Part shown: one piece after another, positions 26,024 to 36,200 of the stretch
How positions within the stretch are numbered: position 1 is the first letter of the stretch
Layout: each line of letters begins with the position of its first letter
Assembly: GCA_019095985.1 (NCBI GenBank)
Contig: CM032662.1
Location: forward strand, 13,924,196-13,988,195
Reading direction: 5' to 3'
Origin: Streblospio benedicti
Taxonomy: Eukaryota > Annelida > Polychaeta > Spionida > Spionidae
DNA: 64,000 nucleotides
Position numbers and translations under genes: made by a program
Notes under the pieces: model-generated
The model's input: only the letters and a program-made list of their open reading frames with translations
Databases searched by the model: none
Told to the model about the DNA's origin: nothing

Positions 26024-29000
26024 TGTGAGTGTGAGTGTGTGTGTGTGTTTTATAAGGAAAATTTGATGGAGTAAATAGGAAGGTGTAAATCTCAATGATA
26101 TTTACAAGTAGTCCATACAGAACTGAATATTTTACATTTTATGGAAATTCCTTTCATTTGTAAAAAGAAAATGTAAAATTTGGTATGAACATTAGAAAGA
26201 AAACTTCAATGTTAGAATGTACTATCCGTTTGTAGGTTATGAATTTGACTGAATTGAATACATATGAGCGCTCTTTGACAGCGTGGGAAAAAGAACGAGA
26301 ACGACAGAAAGTAGAATTCACGATCACAGAAAATGATTTAGATGCAGATAACAGACTTCCAGAGTTTGATCAAGAAGTATGTTTGATACCTGATCTATTA
26401 ATTTTTAAATCCTAGTATTGTGATTTTATGCATGTATATACATTTGTATATACATAAGTTTATAATCTTATCATCAGTAATTCCGCTCCAAATCTTAAGT
26501 TTATAAACTTATATATGTAAGAATGAAATATTGCAGTATTATATAGATTACTATATTGTTAGATTATGTTAGCAGAAAGAAATATTTACACTGATGGTGA
26601 TTTGCTTTACCCTTTATAGGAAAGGCCGCCAAGTGGAAGACTCAAGTCAATTCAAGCAGCAAGAAATTCATCGCCTGATTCAGATTTGGCAAAATATAAG
26701 GTACTTCTTTGCCTCAAAATATGCACAGTAGATGTATCATTATTTTAAACTGTGATTGCTTATTTTTTCACTGTCTACTTCTACAATTGTAAGCAATCAA
26801 CATCTTTTATAACTGTTTTCAGACATTGCCCCCTATAAAACAAGATACGGTAGAACTTCGTAACCAGCGAGCTAGGGAGCAGACCAAGATGGAGGAGGAG
26901 TTATGGGCGAAACCGAAACCTCCCAAATCTTTCCTCTTGCATCTCGGCATCACAGCACGAACTCATGATGTGGCAGAATTCCAAGAAAACTTCTCCGATC
27001 AGTACAGAAGTTTCTATGTTGATAGGTGAGGCAATAATTTGAATATTTTGTTTTTAAAGATTTTATTTGATTTGGACATTGCATTAACTTGGTTTCAAAT
27101 AACTAGATTGAAGGGGTTGTAGCTAATTTTCATTTTGAATTTCAATAACAGACCCAAGAGTATTTAACTAACAATATTATTAGTTTGAAATAATTTATGT
27201 TTTTTGTGTTACCCATACAAAATATGTATTGTTTTTTATTTAAAATGTTAAAACATATTTTTTTCTTCATATAATGTGTTTTTATTTATGCATCACCTTT
27301 CAGTTCCCTTTGGGAGATTGACCCAAGGTATAAGCATGATTTTATAGCAAGTTTTAGATTCATCAGTAGTATGCTGTATGGTTAAAATTTGTGTTCTCTT
27401 TGTCTTGCTCAAATTTAGCTCATTAGGAATGAATTTACATTTATCTACATATTTGTGACATGCCAAGCATTCTGCAAATATGATTTCATTAAGAAAATCA
27501 GTACTATCTTTTTTTCATGATTTTTGTTCTGTTGTAAATCATTATTGTTTGCCTCCATTGATGGTTATGTAGAAATCAGTGTTATAAATCATCGTAATTA
27601 TCCTAAATAAATAAATCTAGTAGCAAATATCTTTCACATACTTTCGTAATTCAGATTCATGCAAGAAATATAAATGCTTATAACTATAAAATAAAATAAA
27701 AAGTCATAATTTGGTGCATAAATTTAAGTAGATGTGTATCAAAGGATGTCATATTATCATGTACTTGTATTTTGAATGGATATTATCAGGTAACATATTT
27801 GCCTAGATTGGCAAATGTTGAAGATATTTGAACATAAAGGTATACATAGTGAATATGCAAATGAACATACTTGTGTGATACATGTTACAAACTATTAATT
27901 TTACTTTGACCCAAACTTTCTACAATCTAAAATAAAGTTTCATATTTCCTCCATGTAGGGCATTAGCAAAATCTGGTGAAAGCCAACCGTCTGTTGAGAA
28001 AGAGATCATTCCACAAAACATCAAGTGTATTCAGGCTGAGGCTGATATCATGTCTGGGGCTCTAGCAGATATCATTAGGTAATATGCATGATATTGTTTA
28101 AAATCATACATAGAGTAGTCTATTAGTTCTGGATTGGGCAGAGCTCATAATTTTCTGATAATGAATGTGATTAAAAACTATAGTAGAAATGGCACTTGAT
28201 TTATGATATTGCTTAATAGGCCATATAGTAAGTTGATTCCTAGGGTGACGACAGCACTGATTTATCAAAACAACCCGCGATATATATAAATGATCTTTTC
28301 AATATTGTGTTCTTCTACATTCATCAGCCATTCAGCTAAAAAATGCATTTTTTTTTTCTAATTTGCCGCCTGCTGGGCTGAAATGTGAATGACGCTATTT
28401 ACAACTAGAACAAAAGTGCTCAGAGAGCCCAGCATCGTGAGAACAACATTGAAATGGGCAATTAAAATGTTTACTAAAATGTTATGGAAATCTTGATAAA
28501 AAGTGCACAATTACAATGTATTTTTTATGTAATGCCAATTGTTTCATACTTCTGTTGCAGAGGATTACTGGATGACACATTATTTGTTGAAGCGTGCGAA
28601 AAGGTGGTAAATGCATCTATACCATACTATGACCAGTTTGTTGACACACCGCTGCCACATCCTATTCCCTCACCAAAGTCACCAGAACTTGTTCCTGGGG
28701 CTCCTGACATCACTGTCGATACAGACTCGAAAAGGTATTATGTTTCATTATAGGCAGTGTCTTTTGTCCATAATGATGAATCATATTTTGAATCAACTTT
28801 GTAATTTTCAAATAATTTCGCAAATTATCATATGTGCACAGTTAATTATTGTACATATTCAAAATTATTCACAATGCAAACTAGATGCTCAAAATAAAAT
28901 GCTCTTAATTGTACATTCTTAATATTATCCATTATTTGCAGGCCATTTAGTTGCCAGTCTGATAAATCTGACAAATCTGTTAAGTCCGACAAGTCTAATA

Positions 29001-30178
29001 AATCTGATAAGTCAGACAAGTCTTCTAAATCATCGAAGTCTTCTAAATCCAAAAGGAGTGTGTCAGAGAAATCAGCTAATTCAGCAAGGTGATTTCTTTT
29101 TCAATATTACCCGATACTTAATGCAATGGCTTTTTGGTTCTGTTTGCATTTGTATAACATATCATCTCTTTTAATATCTCTTTCATGATAATCAATCAAT
29201 AGGTCTGATGTTGGTATCATTACACCAGTTGAAGTCAAAGTTGAAGATGATGCCTCATTTTTACCATCATCAGCTGGAAGATCGTCTAAGAGGGTATGTT
29301 GTTATATGGTTGAAAGTGCACATTTTATTTATGATATCATAGATTATTGATGTCCAGTAATCTCAATAAAAACCTGCGGCGTTGATGAAAGGCATAACAA
29401 ACACTTATTCATTAAATACAGCTGCTATGTTTAATTCATAAGGAGTTTAATTTCCACATGATTATTATAGAAAAAAAATAGCATTTACATGCATTTACAA
29501 ATGTGCTTTTCCATTGCTGGTTGGTATACAGCAACAAATAGAAACTAATGTTAGGTCAAGTAACGCAGTTTCAAATGCATGTCAAACGTGCAAAAAACTA
29601 ATATTAAATAATTCATAGATGTAAAGTCTGCATGTTTGTAACAGTTACAAAATATCCTTAACAATGAATATATTTTAAATGACCATACGTGCATAATATT
29701 CTTATAACATACCGCATTTCAGAGTAAAAGCTCTGCTTCTGTATCATCTGCTTCGTCTTCATCATCTTCGTCAAGTGGCTCGTCTTCGAGCAAATCATCA
29801 AAACACTCACAGAGTGCACTGGAGAGTCAGGCTGCAGAACTTGAAGATCATATTTTCCAAGATAAGCAAGCTGTCAAAAAGTAATATAACTTTGCAGTAT
29901 TCATTATCATATCCTACGCCTGTAAGATTTTGCTTTATTGCACCTGCTAAGTGTAATTCAGATGATCATTTCATTTATATCTGCTCATTATTTGTAGGGT
30001 ACCTGAATTTGGTGCAACTGTAGAAGCCCTCCTAGAAAATACTGTCTCTAACATCCTTGAAGAAGCATTTAAGCAAGAATTTAACATCACTGCAAAACCA
30101 CGACTTATTGCAATGCTTCCTAGGCAAGCATCAGGAAGTAGGAGCAAGCCAAACTCAGGAACAAAGAAAATCTTGTAA
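12207..30178 (+). CDS. CFAP65: Cilia- and flagella-associated protein 65
   Basis: Forty coding exons join in phase to 1,851 residues (human is about 1,925): 12207-12367, 12730-12868, 12960-13090, 13186-13300, 13402-13647, 13933-14046, 14546-14654, 14938-15053, 15180-15329, 15418-15546, 15856-16011, 16786-16924, 17071-17156, 17784-17910, 18117-18285, 18664-18805, 18913-19052, 19184-19268, 19417-19575, 19773-19938, 20401-20529, 20829-20985, 21202-21402, 21697-21787, 21995-22147, 23367-23555, 23875-23988, 24503-24664, 24970-25113, 25836-25952, 26236-26376, 26620-26700, 26823-27025, 27304-27327, 27959-28078, 28561-28734, 28942-29088, 29203-29293, 29723-29880, 29998-30178. Family hallmarks are [16 protein letters not shown] near the start, FDLIGTCH-like and [15 protein letters not shown]-type blocks, many MSP/ASH-like beta-sandwich repeats, TLPPIK and LGITARTH. 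The family is an axonemal central-apparatus protein needed for sperm flagella. The start is supported by an in-frame TAG at 12195 in the same exon. Exon 11 needs an unusual AAG acceptor. The C-terminal tail is a Lys-Ser-Asp repeat region. Confidence 0.95.
14145..14435. repeat. Inverted-repeat element enclosing a tRNA-like module
   Basis: Arms of about 50 bp (14145-14199 and 14378-14432) are imperfect inverted copies of each other, sharing TTTCAATATT and CTCTCACATCT. Between them, 14258-14323 reads like a tRNA: an A-box-like TGGGATAATGG, then GTTCAAGTCCC as a B-box. No tRNA cloverleaf with a clear anticodon was established. It lies in CFAP65 intron 6. Confidence 0.55.
16247..16658 (+). mobile_element. 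PIF/Harbinger-like MITE, copy A, with small ORF
   Basis: This 412-bp element starts TGGGGCATTCGGAAC and ends with the inverted GTTCCGCATGCACCA. It is flanked by TAA on both sides (16244-16246 and 16659-16661), a TWA target duplication as PIF/Harbinger elements make. A near-identical element is at 46089-46503. Both carry an uninterrupted ORF starting ATGGCGGCG (here 16401-16592, 63 residues). It lies in CFAP65 intron 11. Confidence 0.75.
22305..22440. repeat. Short inverted-repeat element
   Basis: CATAGGCAGATCCAG at 22305-22319 is mirrored by CTGGATCTGTCTATG at 22426-22440 (one mismatch). Inside, CCTTAAGTGCGCCCCC is present twice in tandem. It is non-coding and lies within CFAP65 intron 25, which otherwise (22148-23366) shows nothing I recognise. 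Confidence 0.6.
25175..25636. repeat. MITE with perfect ~43-bp terminal inverted repeats
   Basis: The first ~43 bases, starting TGTTGTATGTAAAACC, are the exact inverse complement of the last ~43. The interior holds further short palindromes and half-sites (TTTTACACGTGTAAAA, GCATCCCAAA, GATGCATC). There is no ORF of note and no clear target duplication. Perfect arms imply a recent insertion or ongoing gene conversion. It lies in CFAP65 intron 29. Confidence 0.75.
25976..26048. repeat. (GT)n microsatellite
   Basis: A GT dinucleotide tract with a few GTGA interruptions, just after the donor of CFAP65 exon 30. Confidence 0.9.
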
Positions 30179-30256
30179 TCTTGTAACTTTCAATATGTGT
30201 TGTGGAAACCATGGTGTATATAACAAGTCTGGTTAATGTAAAAAAGTGATCCATTA

Positions 30257-30262
30257 AATAAA
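30257..30262 (+). terminator. Poly(A) signal of CFAP65 (proximal)
   Basis: AATAAA about 80 bases after the CFAP65 stop codon. A second AATAAA at 30639-30644 could be a distal alternative. Confidence 0.5.
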
Positions 30263-31017
30263 GTGATCCATAACAGTTGTCATTCGGACATACTGTAAGA
30301 AAAGAAGGAAATGAAAATAGGACAGTTGTAAGTTGTTACATGAATGGATGTATCCATTTACTATTCCAAGCCATCAAGGCAAAATATTCCATTATGAAGT
30401 GAAGTTATTTCAAAATGGAAAAATTGTATTAATGTCAATTTCAATGATGATAATGTTGTGATGTATTCTGATCTGTGATAAATATGTTAAGAGGAACATA
30501 TATTGTTCTGATATAGTGTGATATATTGTTCTAATTAACAGTTTATTATTTATTTTTAAGCCAAACTGATGATTTATAGGAATATTTTTACTACTATGTG
30601 TAGTCCTTTAGTCCCATGAAGGGACTTGCTGTGTTAAAAATAAAGACGATTCAAATCTTAGTGGTAAAGTTCATTTAAATTGAGGCATTTTTCACCATAT
30701 ACTGTAAAACCCTTAAGATTGTACCTTTTAGTGGTATTGATGTCAAACCACAAACATTATCATCCGTAAACATTTATGATTGAAAACATTAATAATGTGT
30801 TTTTCCCCAGTAATTTTCATCCTGCTTTACCGGAGGGGTCCTTCACATCACATCAGATTCTGTTCATTTAACAGAATCACACAGGTGTGACTTGCTCTAA
30901 GGATTAGAATGAGTAATCATCTACTACTATATACCGTATATGACCATCCAAGAGCCCAGGGCCGTTAAATTGAAACTGGGGGGGTGGGCTGTTACACGAG
31001 AGTGCAATTACTACGTA

Positions 31018-31177
31018 CACTGTACCTCCCATTAGGACCACCTCTATAATAGTACCACTTTTCAAGGTGCCAAGCTTTCATAAAGCTACCAGAATGAACC
31101 TCCATAAAGTGACCACCTCTCTATTGAGACCACCTAACACTGGTCTCAAAGGTGGTCCTAATAGGAAGATTCTACTG
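31018..31177. repeat. pogo/Tigger-like MITE, copy B
   Basis: Diverged relative of 8485-8677. It shares TTCATAAAGCTACC, ACCTCTCTATTGAGACCACC and AAAGGTGGTCCTA in the same order, and ends in TCTACTG against a degraded CACTG start. Confidence 0.55.
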
Positions 31178-31627
31178 TAATTCATGAGGACATTTAAGAA
31201 AAAGAAGGGGGAGGGCTGTTGCGCAAGGGTGAGCACTTGAATGGTCCTATACTGACTTGACTTAACTTATACATAGTCCACACTAGCTGCAGCTAGCAGG
31301 TGGCAGCTTACAGCTTAAAATCCATACATACGTAACTGCGGGGTGGCTGTTTGGAGGGGTCCATTAAACTAATATAAGCCAGTAATAAAATAATCTATTC
31401 ATACTTCAAACACATTCTATCGTATATGTTTATTCAATGTTATTTCAAGCTGAAATCGTCTAGTAAAATTGACATTCTTGATTAAAAACTACAAAATTGA
31501 ATAGCCACGAAATACTTTATAGTAATTAAGGATCAAGAGAGTAGAATTTAAATAATAGCCACAAAATAACCTAATTTTACAGTACTGTCATTTTGTTACA
31601 CGTTTACGCGTTAATTCAGAGAACTAA

Positions 31628-31799
31628 GGGACCAAGCCAAAAGATCAATGTCTGATTTCTAAGTTAATTATTTAACTTAGGGGGAGGGGGTCGGTAGGCC
31701 AACTTTTTGATAATTAACTTAACAGGGGTGGGGTGGGATCTCTGAGCTAAGTTAAAGAATTAACTTAGTTATCAGACGTGCAACTTTTGGCTTGGTCCC
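31628..31799. mobile_element. MITE with GGGACCAAGCCAAAAG termini and TAA duplication
   Basis: The terminal inverted repeat GGGACCAAGCCAAAAG is perfect for 16 bp and continues imperfectly (GTCTGAT, CTAAGTTAATT). TAA flanks both ends (31625-31627 and 31800-31802). The 3-bp TWA duplication suggests a PIF/Harbinger-type mobiliser. It is about 172 bp and non-coding. Confidence 0.7.
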
Positions 31800-33229
31800 T
31801 AATACAAATAAAAATACATCCATTGTCTCGCATTAAAAATATGAATATACTGTATATTGCATTACTGAGACAGAAAGCAATAAAAACAATAAAGATGTCT
31901 TATAAATATACAATGTACATGTACAATGAAATAAACATAACACAACATAGGTACCCTGACAACATACAAATAATTGATTTTAGTGAGAAGGCTTTCACAT
32001 GAATGTTTATAATCCATAATTTGTACGAGGTGGGGTTTCTAATTTCAAGCATGAGCCTTAGCATTGATTTTATAGCACCACATTGGTTTTTGATTTTAAG
32101 TTGTACAACTCAAAATAGAAAATGCTAATTCCTAACGAGCTAATTATCTAACTCTTAGTAAATGATGCAAAACTTTATAACAGGTACTGCAGCATAATTC
32201 AAAATTTCTTATTTTGTTGTCTAGTACTATGTAATTAATGCTCTTAGAGCAGAGAAAACATTGATGCATACATGTAACACAGTTTATCATTCTACTAAAA
32301 CCATACATTTAGTCACAATAATCTAGAAATTTCATCACTTTTCTCACAATTTTTTAAGTCACTAATACAATGTATAGTGGAATAATGGCTATTTCTTTAT
32401 ACAAACAAAACTTTGGGGAACACAAAGATATATATATATATATGATATATATATGAATCTGAACAGTGATACATTATGTTTCATTCAAGTATACATCATT
32501 AAAAAAATACAAATATTGATATATTTAAAAAGTTTAGGCACATATGTACAACTTTATAAACCTGAATAGAAGTCCAGCTTCAAAAGGGCTGTAAAGTATA
32601 CATATACATGACTTACAAAGTTTGATTCAATTTAGTACCATGAGTATGTAAATTTATCTATCCTGGTTGATAAGTTTTATTACATGCACTCTTAAATTAA
32701 AAATTACTGGACATACTTAAAATTATCTTGGTGACAAATCAGTTCATAAAAGTCTAAGAGAGATGGAAGCTTACTAAAATAGCACAAGGTGGATCCTCAC
32801 ATTGTGAAAAGATGATTTTATTTAAAATTAATCAAATCAATTAATTTTGCACACTACATTATATCACAGTTTATATCAGATCATTTTAGTGAAACATTCT
32901 CTAGCATATCATTCCAGCTATTAAGTACCAAACGTTGTTTTTTCTATTGTTGAGAATGACACAACCACTTGACATGTAAGTTGCTATCACAACTTATATT
33001 ATAGTTCAGCTACTTTGCCACTATAATCCTTGTCCAAAACATCTTACACACTTTAAAAAACGCATACTCACCCTTTCTACTTTGCGCACACTAGAAAACC
33101 ATACATTCTACAATTTTCAACACCAAGCAATTTACTCAAATGTCCCTATCACTCTAGGCATACAGTTTGGCACATTTGTATGATTACTTATATCTATCAG
33201 AATGTCAAACAATTGAAAAGACTATTTTG

Positions 33230-36200
33230 TCATAAATGTTGATACATTGATGAGAGCTTGGTGGTGAGGTGATTGATCAGTCCAGCCTGAAAAATAAATG
33301 CTGGCTTTTGAGATAAAATATTAAAAATAATGCACTGCAGCTTCATACTTACTTGTGGCAACAACAATTATATTCTTTTGTAACATGCTATTTCCAACAA
33401 ATCAACAACTAAAAATATTGTTCATGCATTTGTTTCTTCATATATGGACTTCACAGAGAGTAAATCATTTATCAAATGGCATATCAAAACACACTAACCT
33501 GTTTAGTATGTACACACATTCCGCGTTTGTTGGAACCTTTAGGTCTTATGTCCAATAACGGTTGGTTATCTCTCTGACTCCATTCTATATCTTTATAACT
33601 GAAGCTTTGCAACATATTCTGAAGAAGAAAAAAAACAAGCCTAAATTACAATGTTGACAACATAAGAATCTTTTCAAACAAATCCTAAATTTTTCTAACT
33701 CTTACTCATTTTGAGATACATTTGTAAATCAAATGAACTTTTGAGAGCCAAAATGTTTCTCCATATTTTAAAGATAGTTTCATCAGAGCCAATGTGTAGT
33801 GACTGTCTGAAAACATAACTAGACATCACATGATATCAGGAAGTGGGTCAGTGGTGGCGCGGGAGTCAGGGGCGGCCATGTCTCATGGATGTCTTCTGCT
33901 TTAGTGTACGGTCGTACCTATTGTACTATTTCATTGGACTGTGACAGTCTGCAATTATAGCTGATAAAACTGATAAAGTTCACCTGATAAACATGAGGAT
34001 TTTCATGTGGTTGACGGTTAATTTTGAATGAACTTTGTAAAGAAATTTAATATTTGAATGAAAGATTCTTTAATCTAAACAAATCAAAGCGACAAATAAC
34101 AGTTGCCTTCAGTTCACATGGTATACATGTACACGTTTTATGTAATCATAGACTTGCTACCCTCAGACGGTCAACATACCAAGACATACTCCGGTACACG
34201 CCACCTTTAAAAAAATGTAAACAGTGAAAAAAAATGTCTATAAAATTTATAAACATATGTCTTACAAACACCAAAAATATCCGGTCTTGTCTAGGGTTCA
34301 TTCTTGGAGGGATCAGAAAGTTTGGGGTCACAACATTCAATAGTTTTCTTAAAAACATTCGTACGTTAAGGCAAATTGAAAAACAGTAGCCCCTGCACTA
34401 GCTTAAAGCTGGTGTTGGGATTAATAATATATAAACAATGTCAAAAGCATAAATTATTACAGAAACAAATATCAATTTTGAATATATGATATATCGCTTA
34501 CTTTTGTTTGACAATTTATCACATGAATTCCAAGGTCATTAACGCCGATGTAGACACCCGTCTGGCTCTTGGTTGTCTACAACGCAAGAAAATGACTCGT
34601 ATAGAAAAAATACTATTGGCATAAAAGAGACTTATCATTTATATGAGTATGATTTATTTACACAAAAGCACTAACGATACAAATATCAGTGTTAACAACA
34701 AATTATATTTCATACTTTGGTTGAATAAATATTCAATTGACATTATCAATAATTAGAAATTTATTTTTTCAGTTACTCATGACAAGTTGGTGGATTGATA
34801 AAAATGTGATGAATTGATTTACGTTCTTTGGAAAAAAACTGAAAATTCACCAATGTATTTCATACTTTTAAAAATCTAGTTCAAAAGTAAACTGTTAATC
34901 AAAGAAAAAGATGTGCAACATGAACAGACGAATATCCAACATACATTCAATACATTGTCAGTTAACTAGAGAAATTAGTTCCAGAAATTTGAAGACTACT
35001 TAGTACCTTGATTTGAACAAAGCCAGTGAAAAAAGCGCAGCCATATACAGTTAAGTTTCTGCAGATAGACAGGCAGTGTTCTTGCAACACCTGAAAGAAA
35101 ATTCATGAAATAAAGATGGTACAATAGTAAAATTTAAAAAGATATTGTGTCCGATAATCAGGAAAGCCATCTATTTGGCTTGAAAAAATTGTTGGTTATA
35201 ATAAGATGATATATGCCTGAAAAAAAATGATATGTTTGTTAATTTTGCAGTATTATTTTTCACGCTGAAATCATAGGTTATAATAAAGATTCTGACAGCA
35301 TATAGATCTATGTACAATGAAAAAAGGCTTGCTCTAGATAGGATTTCCAGCCTTTTAGAGGATTACCTCATCTTCAATGCCTCCAGAAAAATAAGCAGAT
35401 CCATATGTGGTAAGATACCAACATATTGATAGGAAATGTTTCTCTATTATCTGCAAATCACTAGCGATTTAAACAAAAGTATGTTCACACTATTCATTCA
35501 TTATATCTTAATCCAGTGGACTAAACAGTAACCTGTTTACTTAATATAAAAAATTGATTAATTATTGCCTCTACAGCTTTAATGGAGTCACTCTACTGAG
35601 GGTTCACTCAGCCTGTCCCGGCATCCTCAGAATTCATAGTTCCGAGCCACGCCCCTTTTTACGTCAGCCAGCCAATCAGCGAGCGGCCTCATACAAACAT
35701 ACGCAGGTGCGCTATCATGGTCTCACAAGCTTTATCTCCCCCCCGTAGTAAGCAGTGAGAAATTGTCATGTTTTGACACCAGATTTTTGAACGAAAATGT
35801 GCTAAACGTCTTAATTTTTCAGTTGAGATGCACTACCTTTCCTCTTTCCTACATTGTATCCAATGTATACCTATCAATTATCGATTTAGAAGAGTTATGA
35901 CGTTGTAGTAAAAACGCTACCGCACACTGTCACTGGCATTTTCACAGTTTTACGTCTGAGACAATAACGTTTCTGGTGCCTCCATGAATACTTAATTTTT
36001 TACGTAAATTGACCAGATGTACTCAGAATATAGTATCACAGTTCTTATTTTCAATATCTAATTATAGGAAAATGGTTTTATAAGTCTAGATTATCTTCCA
36101 AACATGTAGCTGGTGTCGCCCTCGATTAAAAAAGACCGGTTCGAGGCACACTTTAGAAAGACGAATTTCTAAAAGTTCTCTTACTCGTAAAATAATATGA

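Larger units (their letters stand above)
30179..33229. other. Convergent intergenic region between CFAP65 and KRIT1
   Basis: The stretch holds the 3' ends of two tail-to-tail genes and no coding exon. It contains two MITE-like repeats (31018-31177 and 31628-31799), a TA-rich tract near 32428-32452, and minus-strand AATAAA motifs (TTTATT at 32817-32822 and 32676-32681) that could serve KRIT1. Confidence 0.6.
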
